From positions 19,002 to 45,967 of the forward strand of contig VHZZ01003051.1 of the NCBI GenBank assembly GCA_009801015.1: a DNA stretch of 26,966 bases. The letters run 5' to 3'. The stretch comes from Silene noctiflora (taxonomy: Eukaryota > Streptophyta > Magnoliopsida > Caryophyllales > Caryophyllaceae). Numbering within the stretch: the first letter of the stretch is position 1; every line of letters begins with the position of its first letter. The notes under the pieces were generated by a model. The model was given only the letters and a program-made list of their open reading frames with translations, had not been told where the DNA came from and searched no databases. This document shows positions 10,572-26,966 of the stretch, one piece after another. The position numbers and the translations under genes were made by a program.

Positions 10572-13500
10572 ATGTGTACTTTAAGTGAAGATGAACAATT
10601 CTTTGATTCTAAGGATTATGTTACCCCTGTATCTGATTCTGGTTCAGATGGTGTAGAGAATTCTGATTCTGAATCAAGGGTTGTTGAGGATGTGGTGAGG
10701 AATTTTGGGTACGAGGTTTGGATCCGGAGCCCCGGGGTAGTTACGGAGCGTCGTAAGAAGTTGTTGAGATTAATGGGTTTAGCTCAGAATGATGGGGTAG
10801 AGGATGATATAGGTGTGACTTCTGGCAGGTTTGAGGGACATGTGGTGGATAATAGTAGGGTTATGGAGCAAAGTGAGGCAGTTTTGAGGTCGAGTTTTAG
10901 GGAGGTGCGTTCATCGAGTCAATCTTCAATATCGCGTTGCTCGAGTGAGACCCAAGAGTTGTTTGACATGGCAGTGGAGGAGGATATGGTCAGACGGATT
11001 AGGAACTTGGATGATGGAACTGAGTTTATTGTTGATGAACTCGGGCAGGATGGGTTGCTCCAGAGATTAAGAGAGGTGGGTTCTGGTCGACCTGTGAGCG
11101 GGGAGGAATTTGAGAGGATTCTCGGTCTATCTCCATTAGTTCAACGTGTTATGAGAAGAGATGTTAGATTGACGTCTAATAAGCCGGCAGGGAAAAGGGC
11201 AACGAAGAAAGGATGGTTGAGGAAGTTAGGTGTTGTGGCATGCGTTGCCGATACAACGCTAGCAGGGATCAATCGTGTTAAGTCGGAGGGTTCCTTACCG
11301 GTTACAAGGCATAGGTCTCACATTGTTAAGGTTCGTACTAATAGCAAGCGCTCCAAGGAATTTTCGGCTCTTTATATGGGGCAAGATATTATTGGGCATA
11401 AGGGTGCTATCTTAACGATGAAGTTTAGTTCCGATGGCCAGCTTCTGGCTAGTGCTGGCGAAGATGGAACAGTCAGGATATGGCAGGTGATTGAGTCTGA
11501 GAGGTCAGATTTAGTTCATGTTTCAGATGCTGAGAGTTCACATGTGTATTTTGCTGCGAACCATCTTGGCGAGTTGGAGCCGGTAAGTGTTGATAAAGTG
11601 AAAAAAGGGAGATTGAAGAGCTTAAGAAAATCATGGGAATCTGCTTGTGTTATATTCCCGCAAAAAGTTTTCGAGCTGGCGGAGAAGCCTCTTCATGAGT
11701 TTCATGGTCATTGTGGTGAAGTCTTGGATCTTTCTTGGTCAAATAGTAAGGTTAGCGACACTGGCAAGGTTCTTAATTTTGTGGGTTCATTAACTTGCTT
11801 CATCTTATAACCGATTTAGTTTCTGTGCAGTGTTTATTGTCATCATCAGTCGATAAAACTGTCCGATTGTGGAGAGTTGGGTTTGATCAGTGCCTGAAAG
11901 TCTTTGCACACAATAGTTTCGGTACTCCCTTGTTTCTAATTTAATTTTATCCAGTCTTCTGTGCTTTGAATCAAACATAACTTATGGTATTAAGGCATGC
12001 TTTGTTTGAATCAGTCACATGTGTTCAGTTTAATCCCGTTGATGAGAATTACTGCATCAGTGGTTCTGTTGATGGGAAAGTTCGTATCTGGAGCACTTCT
12101 CGGTGTGAAGTTGTTGATTGGACGGATATAAAAGAAATAGTTACAGCTATATGTTATCAGCCCGATGGAAAGGTTTGCGTTTGCCATGCAAGAGTTTTTC
12201 TTGCATTGATATTGAATGTCAGGGCAATCTTAAAAATGCTTGCGATTATTATGCAGGGGGCAATTGTGGGTTCAATTACTGGGGATTGCTACTTTTATGA
12301 CACTTCAGGTAAAGAGGTTTCCTATGTGGCTTGTATGCAAATTATACCGAGTATCTTTTTGGTGTTTTTAGTTAAGTTATCTTCTTGAATTATTAATAAA
12401 GTGTGTCCACTTTGGATGTCTGGTTATGACATTTCTAGAAAGTTACTTAATTCGCCTATAGCAAAACAAAATTTCTACGAATTTTGTTTGGTTAAGTTTG
12501 CTTTTGGAGCGAAATTTTAGGCAAGGTACATAAAGGTGGGGTTGGGATANTTTTGAGCAGGTTCATTACAAATATACCCATGTAACTCCATTACTCATGG
12601 TTTTGTTTTAAAATGACGCGACGATGTTTTGTACATGACAAAGACTCCCCAAAAACACGTTAATAATCCAATGAAACGGACTAATAAGTACTGAAACCTT
12701 AACAATCAAATCTGTGTTACTCCGACTCTCCGACACGTGTTGGACACTGACACGTGTCGGAGTGTCGGACACGGCTATTTTGGGTGAATTTTCCTATTTT
12801 GTGGTCTAAATTGAAGTGTCGAAGTGTTGTGTCGTGTCGGACACCGACACGTGTCTGACACGCGACACGGCAGTTAAGTGAAGTGTCGGAGTTACAAAGA
12901 ATCAAATATAACAGAGAACGTACTAGTTTGACATAGGTATTCTGGTTATCACTATTTAACTTTATCCTCTTGGTGGTATGATATTGATAATTGATGNTTC
13001 TATTTGATCAACGTGTTACATTGCTGCCTAAGACTTCAATTTTTTTGCGTGTACAGATAACCGGCTGCAAACAACTAATCAAACATCTTTACATGGTAAG
13101 AAGAAGACGCCATCTAGAAGAATAACTGGGTTTCAGGTTGGTAATTTCTCTGCTTTNGCATCTAACCGTAGGTCTAGCATCCGATTTATCAAAAAAATTC
13201 AGATTTTTTTTAAATAATGTTAATTTCTGCCTTTGGATGTCTAGTTTTCTCCTGGTGATCCAAGCACCCTGATGGTCACTACTGCAGATTCACAGGTCCG
13301 ACTACTTAAAGGGGTTGACGTGATCTGTAAATATAAAGGTTAAGTGGTTGTTTTCGCTTTTCTGTTAAAACTGTTGTTTGCTTAGATTCTGAGCCTCCAG
13401 GGAATTGTCTTTCAATAACTGACCCTAAGATTCTTGAACCCTTATTGACCTGCGCAATCCTATCCGGTGTGAAATGACCAAAACGACTAATGTGAAATAA

Positions 13501-14004
13501 AGGCCTCAGCAGGTATTACTCGAAAAGACTATCAAAATTGACCCTTAACAATTTATCGGAGAGAGAGGCCTGAACTTAAACTACTCTTTCTCGAGATGAT
13601 GATCCGGCAACAGTGCACCCTAAATGTCATATCCTTAATAAATCCATAATGACCTGATTGTAACCCTGCAACTGAATGACTTGTTTGCTGGCCCAATCTA
13701 ATATCAACTTGCAAGCATGCACTGATCCTCCTTTCTTGTTGGACGCGTGTATATACTGTGCCATTTTAGGTGATACTCCCTCCCTTCAACTCCAAACCCC
13801 CATTTGCCTTTTTGACACTATTCGCAAGTAAAAAGAATTTTCAAACTCCCTCCGTAATTACATGATGTTCCCATTTGACTTTTTAAGGTCAAATTTTGGA
13901 AACTTTGACCATAAATATTTAAAAAATTATGAAAAATTAGGATAAGATATAAAGTTATTTGCATTCGCTACAAAAAAATGTTTCATAAAAATATTTTTTC
14001 TACA

Positions 14005-14045
<41 letters not shown>

Positions 14046-16104
14046 GGGTAAATTGATAACTTATACCTAGTATAATACGATTTTTCAAATTTTATACCTA
14101 ACATAATTTTATTTCAAAACTTATACCTAAAATCCTCATTTCTTTCATACTCAATACCAAATTGCACAAATTGACCCTTTTACCCTTACTAATTACTACC
14201 ACATTAATACATTCACCGCATTACACATTTACACCTCATCTGGTCATCCATCACTGGTGTTGGACTAACAGTACAAGTGCCCAAGTGCCCTCTGACTGGC
14301 GTTATTGCCCCACATGTACTCCCGTTAGTTATGCCTCTTACTATCACGTCATCCGGTCCAACTCTCCAACCCTAACCACCACCTTATACCCAAAAAAGGC
14401 CTCCACTATTCTTCACCCTTTGCAAATTGCATATTACTATGATCCGCTTATTCAAATGTCATATTCTCTGCAAATTGCAAATTTGTTCAACTACATTCTC
14501 TCACTTACTTTGTGTTGCACTGTTGTGCACTTGTACTTACTCACCAATCACCCCCTCCTTTTTGTTTTACAATCAATTCACAATAATCACTCTTCACCGT
14601 CCTTATATTCATCACCATTTCTCCATTTCCATGTCTATTATATTATCTATGTCAACGTTGGTGAGATGTAGGTGGGTGTTGTGGGTTTAGGTTTGGGTTT
14701 GGTGGGTTGCATTATTAGTTATAGTGGGTGTTTAATAGGGTGGATTTGAGAGGGGAATAAGGGATTGTCAGCAAAGAGCATAGCGGTGGCTGTCTAAAAC
14801 TATGGTGATGTCGGAAAGGGGAGGAATCGGGTGTTGATGGTTTATTAGGTGGCTGAGAGAGGTCAGGGATTATTGTTTTTGGGAAGGGTGGTGAATGGTA
14901 ATAGGTTAATTAGTAAGGGCGAAATAGTCATTTTAAGTCTTTTTTTGAGATTCGGTATTAAGTTTGGAAAAAAATAGGATTTTAGGTATAAGTTTTGAAA
15001 AAAAAGTTATCTTAGGTATAAAATTTGAAAACGTGTAATATAGTAGGTATAAGTTATCAATTTACCATAATAATAATAATAATATATAAAGGTAAAGAAA
15101 CGTGGTCAAAGTGTCACCTAAAAGCCCGCAAAAACTCAAACGGGAACATCATATAATTATGGAGGGGGTAAACTATTTGCATTGTAGAAGATAAAATAAT
15201 CATGTGAGATCTTATTTGATTCGGTATTTATGAGTACAACACGAATATCAAGTTTTTATAGTTTTATATAATGTATAATTAAAGATATTAACATTTTAAT
15301 AAATGCATCGGCGTATGTGCAAAAAGAAATGGGGGTTTGGGGCAATGTGGCATCAGAGTTACCGACCATAGATCAGATCGCAGTATCAAAATCAATTGTA
15401 TGGAAACAAACAAATCAAGTGAAGCATATATACTTTCACTTGACAATGTTCTGCCTTGTTAATTTCCTCATTACCTTACTGTCAAAATTTACGATCTATT
15501 GCTCACAGGTCTTCGAAATTCCGGAAGTCAAATATCTGCAACATTCACATCCGATGGAACTCATATAGTCTCAGCAAGTGAAGATTCTTATGTGTATGTA
15601 TGGGATTGCGCTAATACAGTCGGACCCGTTTCCTCACAAATACAAAGCAAATGGTCTTCTGAGAGATTTTTCTCTAACAATGCCTCGGTTGCTGTTCCAT
15701 GGTGTGGCCCACCATCTGGTAACGCTTTATCCAGCCTCTCTGCAAAATCATCAGTAGATCATTCAGGAATAATCGTGAGATACACGACAGAAAACGGGGT
15801 AGAAGCAAACCCGCCCGCTGAAAATCCCCACCCAAGATCACCATTCTTCTCATCAGATACAATTTCCCTTGGTTTTTCAGACCCGTTTTCCAGAGGGGTC
15901 GCAACCTGGCCTGAGGAGAAGCTAACGGGCTCCAATTCCCTTACAGTGTCATCTTCGACATGCAAAACTGAGTACAGGTTTCTCAAAACAACCTGCCAGA
16001 ATATGGCAGGCTCACCTCATGCATGGGGTTTAGTCATTGTAACAGCCGGGTGGGATGGTCGTATCAGGGTATTCCAAAATTATGGATTACCCGTTCGCTT
16101 GTAA
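10572..16104 (+). CDS. WD-repeat protein, plant WDR44-like family
   Basis: Predicted exons: 10572-11750, 11831-11921, 12015-12172, 12257-12308, 13057-13136, 13245-13338 and 15509-16104, all with GT-AG introns; the joined frame is 2250 nt (749 aa). The N-terminal 260 residues are acidic and Ser-rich, without repeats, and contain the family-conserved block [19 protein letters not shown] (residues 178-196). WD repeats start at about residue 274 ([15 protein letters not shown]). They continue with [71 protein letters not shown] and a last one at the C terminus ([12 protein letters not shown]), making about seven blades. The insertion between blades 1 and 2, and a long Ser/Pro-rich one in the last exon, are typical of this family. 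Such proteins are predicted protein-interaction scaffolds. A precise role is not known to me, and the animal relative's Rab11 link should not be transferred. Confidence 0.93.
12712..12899. mobile_element. hAT-type MITE in intron 4, with CACGTG motifs
   Basis: A 188-bp element flanked by the 8-bp direct repeat AATCAAAT (12704-12711 and 12900-12907), the target length of hAT elements. The ends CTGTGTTACTCCGAC and, inverted, CTTTGTAACTCCGAC match at 13 of 15 positions. The arms are built from overlapping GTGTCGGACAC/GACACGTGTC words and can fold on themselves. CACGTG occurs at 12734, 12751 and 12848. Confidence 0.85.
14006..14045. repeat. (AAT)n microsatellite, landing site of the inner element
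   Basis: About 13 AAT units precede the inner element. The same repeat resumes at 15067-15085 on its other side, showing that the element landed inside the microsatellite. Confidence 0.9.
14046..15067. mobile_element. Inner long-TIR element of the nest (MULE-like)
   Basis: About 1.02 kb. The first 20 or more bases (GGTAAATTGATAACTTATAC) are perfectly inverted at 15045-15066, and similarity extends about 170 bp into each arm. The arms carry TATACC units about 30 bp apart, like the element at 7384-7932. TAATAATAA flanks both ends, but the microsatellite context makes that ambiguous as a 9-bp duplication. The open frame at 14162-14671 has no recognisable domain and is not taken as a gene. Confidence 0.78.
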
Positions 16105-17749
16105 ATTCACCGGAGCTCGGTATATAACCCGAAAGGATGATGGGGACTCTGGTTCGCTTGTATAATTGTAAAGGTAAATTTTTCCCACACGTATACATAA
16201 TTGTTAGTAGTTGGTTGATTTTTTTTGGCAGGAAAATAAGGGGAAAAAGCAGTAAAAAAATAGAAAAGAAAACATTCCCTAGAGAAGTCAATGCATTTTG
16301 TGCAAGTGGAGTAGATTTTGACAATTTGGGTCCTTTCAAGAGGTTGCCTTTAGATGTTGGAAAGTACAGATCAAAGTGTTTGACAATTTTTTTTCTTTTA
16401 AATTATTTTTTTCATGTTTTTTTTTAATCTTTTCTGCATGGCAGATGAATATTATTGCATCTGAAATGTGCAGTGATTACAAATGTTGTATTTCTTGAAC
16501 CAGTCTCCCTTCACTCCAATTATTAAGGTCTTAACTTTATATCTTTGGACTTCCTTTCTTGTTAGTTATGATTTGTGTATTTCCATTCCATTTTCATATA
16601 CTAGTAAATTAGATGGTAATACATTGCTGTATCCTTTATGTGATGTGTTGGGGATATTATGATCCCAATTCAGAAACAATCTTTTTTAAGGGTGCTTTTG
16701 AAATCTGAAACTAAGGTGCTGCCTTTATTGCAGTCTACAAGACTACAATAGGAAAGCCTTGAGGTTAACTACCGGGATGGTAGCAAAGTAATTGATATTA
16801 AGTTGGGTCTTGAAAACCCAAGTCGTTGAGACTTGATATTTTTGAAGTATATCAACGTTTCTATTATATCAAAACGAAAGAGTATAATATACGTAGTACT
16901 CCGGTACAATGCGCCTTGAAGGCCTTAATTAGACGAAATGACAGAGCAACAATCTTAAAAAAACGTCACATTATTATTACGCATTTATGAAAATCATATA
17001 CCCCAACTCCAAACTAATCTCACATTGCTCTTATAAACCCAATAATAGTTGGTAACCACTTCATATTACTAACAATTTCATTATTTTCTTTTAATTTTGT
17101 CCCTCACATCACATTATCAAATACTTCCGTACCTGTTTTCTTACATTTGTATATATATATATATATATATATTTTATAATTGTGCTATGTGGATTACTGA
17201 TATTTATAGCTAAATATATTTGTATATTTTTTTTTCTTTGGCTTCAAAACTAAGCACGAGCAGTATAATCTCAAATAATGGATTCATATCAGCTAACCCA
17301 AAATCATTTTGAAATTACTCTTGTATAGAGTAATATTTTGTGTTGCTAACACAAGGATAAGACTGTGTACATCCAACCCTCTACCCGCAATTCGCAAATC
17401 CTACTATAATAAATGCAATTACATATCCTAGTTAGTAGGACAAGAAAAGGCCTACTATATAATTACATAACAAGCGTTGTTAAAATAGGAGGAAACAAGG
17501 TTGTGATAATATAAATTTCATGCTTTTAAGTTGTGATATACAAATTCACCCTCTTTCCCTGAGTCTGCCTTCCTCCTTATTCTCTCTTCTCCTCCCTTCA
17601 CTCTTAATTACCAACATTATATTAAATTTGTATATACATTAATTAGAAATAAAAGGAAGAGAAAATATAATTAAATTAATTTATATCAATTAGGGAGAAA
17701 GCTAAGAGAAGAAAAACAAGGAAAACAAAAATTATTATAAGTAATAGAA
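16105..17749 (+). other. Spacer between the WD-repeat and MYB genes: 3' UTR, then MYB promoter region
   Basis: The first 400 bp are probably the 3' UTR of the WD-repeat gene, although no polyadenylation site is certain. 16500-17100 holds nothing recognised. An (AT)n run lies at about 17150-17172. A pyrimidine-rich stretch (17550-17605) and then an A-rich leader precede the MYB start codon. No transcription-factor site is claimed. Confidence 0.5.
17150..17172. repeat. (AT)n microsatellite
   Basis: An uninterrupted run of about 11 TA units about 580 bp upstream of the MYB start codon. It is likely to vary in length between individuals. Confidence 0.85.
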
Positions 17750-19190
17750 ATGGGAAGAGCACCTTGTTGCACTAAGGTAGGATTGCATAGAGGTCCATGG
17801 ACTGCTCGTGAAGATGCCTTGCTTATCAAATATATCCAATCTAATGGTGAAGGTCAATGGAGATCTTTACCTAAAAAAGCCGGTATGTTTTATCACTAAT
17901 CGATTCTCCCCCGATTATGTACTATTCCCTTTATTTCAGTCGATAACTCTGGTCTTTATAACACCTCGACCTAAACCCTAGGCTATGTTGTGTACTTGAC
18001 CGACAAATCAACATAGGTCCTTTCCGGCGCATTTTATCCCCACTCATCGGCATTATTAAGGTTATTAACTGAAATAAGAGCTTATGATCGCATTCATGGG
18101 AATAAAGTTTTAATAAACTTTGGAAACGAATCCAAATTGTCGAGATTAATTGTTACAAATAATTCGTGTTATTAATTGTTATTGGCAACCATTTTTCATC
18201 TTTGTCAATTGAATTCTACTTCTTTTCTTAGTCGGGTAGTCAAGATTTAATTACTTGTCTAATGTCATGAATTGTTTACATCTTGGTTGTCATTCTACGT
18301 ATTCGACCTCAAAATGCCTAAAAACAAAAACCAAGGAAGATGCATGACATGAATTGTCCAGTTTTTTGTGAGAATTGTTCAGTCATTTGTTCATGTTTAA
18401 TTAAAACGCTCCTCACAAATAATATATAAAAGGTAAATAATTGAGTGAAATAAGGAAAATACAAACGGTCGATAAACTAATTAGATGGACGGTGGTAGAA
18501 AATGCAGCACAAATTTTGACTTAAAAAAAAGTTACTTGCTTGATACACTACATCTCGAATCTCATAGTCACTCACTGTTGTTTGTTAAATTAATGCATGT
18601 CAGTCTAATTTATTAAACTAAAGACGAATCTATCCATTTATAGAATGATAGATCACTAATAACGTACTTCATTTTGTCCTTTTCTTTTAAATATGCATCT
18701 TAATTAATTTAAGAACTAATAAATGTAATAATTTAGGTCTCTTAAGGTGTGGAAAGAGTTGTCGATTACGATGGATGAACTACTTGAGGCCCGATATCAA
18801 ACGAGGTAATATTACCCCTGAAGAAGATGACCTTATTATTAGGTTACATGCCTTATTAGGCAATCGTTGGTCACTTATAGCTGGAAGGTTACCTGGTCGT
18901 ACTGATAACGAGATCAAAAATTACTGGAATACCCACCTTAGTAAGAGACTTAGGATAACCCAAGGTGCTGATCTGAATATGGATAGGAAAGTATCGGAGG
19001 GAAAACGATCGAATTCTAAGTGTAATACGATGAGAAAAAACAATAAAACAGCACAAAAGATTAATCAGCAAAAAACCACGGAGGACAATAACAGTTATGT
19101 GGGCCATGAAATGGAGAAGACCAAGATCCATTTACCCAAACCCGTTAGGGTTATGTCTATGGTTTCGTTGACGAGTAATAATGATAGTAA

Positions 19191-19225
<35 letters not shown>

Positions 19226-19608
19226 GTGCATCCTCAAGCCATGGTCAAGTTGAAAGCTTAAACCATGGAGGGATATTTGACCCGGAGAACATCGACACAG
19301 GTAACAACATAATGGACATACTCAATATTCCATGGTTGACAAATAATACAGATATGGCTGAGGAGAACGGGTTTGATTATATGATGAAGATGGGATTATG
19401 TGGTGATTATGTTAATCAGAATACATTCGAGCCTAATGGGTATCATCCATCTAATTTCGGTGCACAAGATGATAACAAGCAGTTTGAGAGGCTATATCAG
19501 GAGTATCTAGAGCTGATCAAGGTAGATCATACTCATGCTGGAGGCTTTGTCGAGGATGGAGACGATGGAATTCACCTAGATTCATTCTCTGAATCTTTCC
19601 TCGTCTAA
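17750..19608 (+). CDS. R2R3-MYB transcription factor, MYBPA1-like
   Basis: Exons 17750-17882 and 18737-19608 join in frame to 334 aa; the single intron splits the Gly45 codon, the usual place of MYB intron 1. The start MGRAPCC is typical. R2 (about residues 14-61) has its tryptophans at 17, 37 and 57. R3 (about 67-112) has Trp89 and Trp108. The bHLH-binding signature D/E-L-x2-R/K-x3-L-x6-L-x3-R is complete (Asp76 to Arg95), so it can be expected to act with a bHLH and a TTG1-type WD40 protein. R3 carries DNEI rather than the ANDV of anthocyanin activators. From memory, the MYB domain is closest to grape MYBPA1-type proanthocyanidin regulators. The C-terminal half is low-complexity and acidic at its end, as in activators, with an 11-Thr run at 197-207. 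A second intron, common in this family, is absent. Confidence 0.95.
17883..18736 (+). other. Intron 1 of the MYB gene
   Basis: 854 bp with GT-AG ends (GCCG|GTATG and TTTAG|GTC). It is AT-rich, and no transposon or conserved element was recognised. Confidence 0.9.
19192..19224 (+). repeat. (ACT)11 coding microsatellite in the MYB gene
   Basis: Eleven pure ACT codons encode the Thr run. The lack of synonymous variation suggests recent slippage, so the run length may differ between alleles. Confidence 0.95.
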
Positions 19609-20294
19609 TACAGACAGGGTAAAAAGACATTTCGAGGTCCTTTACCTTAGAAACTGAATAATGAAGATGTCACTAATGGTGTTAATGATAGATAATAAGG
19701 GTTAAAATCAGTCTAATTATGTAAACGCTGTGCAGTCAGATTCAAGAGATGATGTACGTCTAATTCTATCTACATAATTCAAAAGGGAATAATTTTGGTA
19801 CCACTTAAAAAATACGTCAACAACAAACTAAGCTACGAATCAACTATCTACACGTAAACAAAAAGCACGAAGGGAAGTAAAAATAAAAAAAAATGGACAA
19901 GTTCTTGAGGTGAAACTAACTAAATTTCTGGAAGCGCTACTAAACAAAGTCAACAACCGCGTTGATAGTTCCCATATGTGTAGAAACAACAGGACAAACG
20001 TGACACCAACAAAATGTTACCCGTAAAAGATTGAAAGAAAATACTATGGCGTACTATTCTGAAGAAGATAGAAATGCGGGAAATAATAGTCAACATCATA
20101 TCATACTAAAGAGCCTATAAGTTGCCTCTAATCTGGCGTAGGGACAATTGAGCTCCTTAGAATTTACATTGCAGAGCTCAAGCAAAAATTGCTTTCAAAC
20201 GAACATTACCCAATCAAAACAACAAGGTCCACACTGTACATCAAAACACCTGCAAAAGGGTATAGCCAAGTAGTTTTCGAATGTACCTATGTAT
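19609..20294. other. Spacer between two convergent genes (MYB and CUL1)
   Basis: 686 bp separate the two stop codons and must hold both 3' UTRs. No gene or repeat was recognised and no polyadenylation signal is certain on either strand. Confidence 0.6.
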
Positions 20295-26011
<5,717 letters not shown>

Positions 26012-26966
26012 CTTCTATTCAGCCTATCAGTGATTTGGTTCGGTTGTCCTGCAACACGTGACAAGAATGTTGTGTGATGCAAATTCAACTGCTTCATACT
26101 AAAAACATTACAAATTCATGAACTTCATCCGCATTTATCTTTGAAAAGCTAATCATAGCATATGTGATCAATTAAAAAAATGGCAACATAGATTGTAAAG
26201 ATACACAGGAAAAAAACAGGAAGACAATGAAATCAGACATCATTCAGAAGAAAGCAGGTCAAACACTCAACAACGACAACAATTATATACCTGATGTCCT
26301 CAAGGGCTCCTATAAACCGAGCGTAAGAGAGTCGGATGTACACAACCTTACCATGGCGCAGCCAATTACGTCATCATTTTGCTTTATTCCACCAAAATCC
26401 AAAATAAATGAATAACGAGTGTTTAGCCTCATCAGAAATGGAAAGAAAACCAGGTCAAACACTACGCAAACAAAAAATGCGGCACTAATTACCCTACACC
26501 AAAGTTATAACAAAGCAAGCGACACATTTAAGCACTATCTTGACATCAAATTTTCACTAGCTCTTATTTATACTGTTATATACAATATTTCAAGTGTCAA
26601 AGAAACTATAACTCCAGCAAGTAAGACAACTTGACGAGTGAACCCTGCCTTCAATCATAATCAAGCAACTTAAATCCTAAAATCAACACAAACATAACCC
26701 AACCAGTTATACTCTTTTAACTATTCTCCATCTTTACACAATATAATCCGCCCTAATTGAGTAGGTATACTAGTCTTATCATCCTATATTACTCCAACAC
26801 TTGACTTTGGTCGCATATCCGACATTTTGCGGAAAATTAACCGTATCTGACACTCTGACAATGGGTCGTGTCCAGCTAAGTCGGAAACTCGGCGTAACGT
26901 ACTCCGTAATACTTATCTTGCACAATCAACAAACTAATTGAAATTAATTCCACCAAAATTGTCGCA
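26012..26966 (-). promoter_or_regulatory. CUL1 leader region, probably with a 5' UTR intron
   Basis: On the minus strand a good acceptor (GTGTTGCAG|GAC, AG at 26050-26049) lies 37 nt upstream of the start codon, which suggests a 5' UTR intron whose first exon lies farther right, perhaps beyond the window. The rest is AT-rich, with small open frames that resemble nothing. The TATA box and transcription start were not identified. Confidence 0.45.

Larger units (their letters stand above)
13845..15170. mobile_element. Middle Stowaway-like MITE of the nest
   Basis: The left end ACTCCCTCCGTAATTA then TGATGTTCCCATTTGAC pairs with the inverted GGGAACATCATATAATTAT and GGAGGGGGTA at the right (15140-15170). 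It is interrupted by the inner element in an AAT repeat. Without the insertion it would be about 300 bp, a normal Stowaway size. Confidence 0.75.
13773..15350. mobile_element. Outer Stowaway-like MITE of the nest
   Basis: The left end TACTCCCTCCCTTCAA followed by CCAAACCCCCATTTGCC pairs with the inverted GAAATGGGGGTTTGG at 15326-15340. The right interior (15170-15310) resembles the Stowaway-like MITE at 9648-9914. The outermost bases on the right have diverged, so the right end is approximate. The second element is inserted near its left end. Confidence 0.68.
13339..15508 (+). other. Intron 6 of the WD-repeat gene, swollen by nested transposons
   Basis: This is 2170 bp between well-supported splice sites (AAAG|GT and CACAG|GT). 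Most of it is the three nested inverted-repeat elements annotated separately. 13340-13770 shows no recognised element. 15350-15508 is the intron's own 3' end. Confidence 0.9.

Noticed and set aside
12717..12905. 62-aa open frame in intron 4
   Set aside because: It is the translation of the palindromic MITE and has no protein likeness.
14162..14671. 169-aa open frame as a transposase or host gene
   Set aside because: It lies wholly in a non-coding long-TIR element, is low in complexity and has no recognisable domain.
10572..19608. WD40 gene beside a bHLH-binding MYB as an MBW (pigment) gene cluster
   Set aside because: The WD protein is of the 749-aa WDR44-like family, not the roughly 340-aa TTG1 type, and no bHLH gene is present. 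Neighbourhood is probably chance.

Overview
This is nuclear DNA of a flowering plant, most likely a eudicot. The genes have many short AT-rich introns with conserved plant exon structures, and the spacers are full of plant LTR retrotransposons and MITEs. Recurrent ACGGAGTA/TACTCCGT ends and the MITE style hint at Caryophyllales, but that is only an impression. I see no RNA genes, CRISPR arrays or bacterial-type operons.

Left third (1-6660): a retrotransposon nest. A plus-oriented LTR-like block (1-1777, with TATA box and palindromic repeats upstream of it) ends exactly where the decayed end of a minus-strand Ty3/Gypsy polyprotein begins. That Gypsy element runs leftward from its LTR/leader (about 6200-6470) through gag, protease, reverse transcriptase, RNase H and integrase, and is full of stops and frameshifts. 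A second copy of its polyprotein tail lies on the far side of its LTR, so there were once two copies in tandem. From 6660 to 10.5 kb there is AT-rich spacer with four MITE-like elements: a Tourist-like one with a TAA duplication, a long-TIR one with T9 flanks, a 19-bp tandem repeat block and a Stowaway-like one.

Middle (10572-16104, plus): a seven-exon WD-repeat gene of the plant WDR44-like family, predicted 749 aa. Intron 4 carries a hAT-type MITE with three CACGTG cores. Intron 6 carries three inverted-repeat elements nested inside one another.

Right half: a two-exon R2R3-MYB (17750-19608, plus, 334 aa) with the bHLH-binding signature, closest by memory to MYBPA1-type proanthocyanidin regulators. 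It is convergent with a complete 19-coding-exon CULLIN-1 gene (20295-26011, minus, 737 aa), the scaffold of SCF ubiquitin ligases. Two of the CUL1 introns can only be spliced in frame with GC-AG boundaries, and one intron contains a 170-bp tandem duplication. The three genes are ordinary neighbours rather than a pathway cluster; the WD-repeat gene is not TTG1, so WD40 plus MYB here is not an MBW cluster. I found no convincing new biological system. The most interesting material is the transposon architecture and the unusual splice sites.
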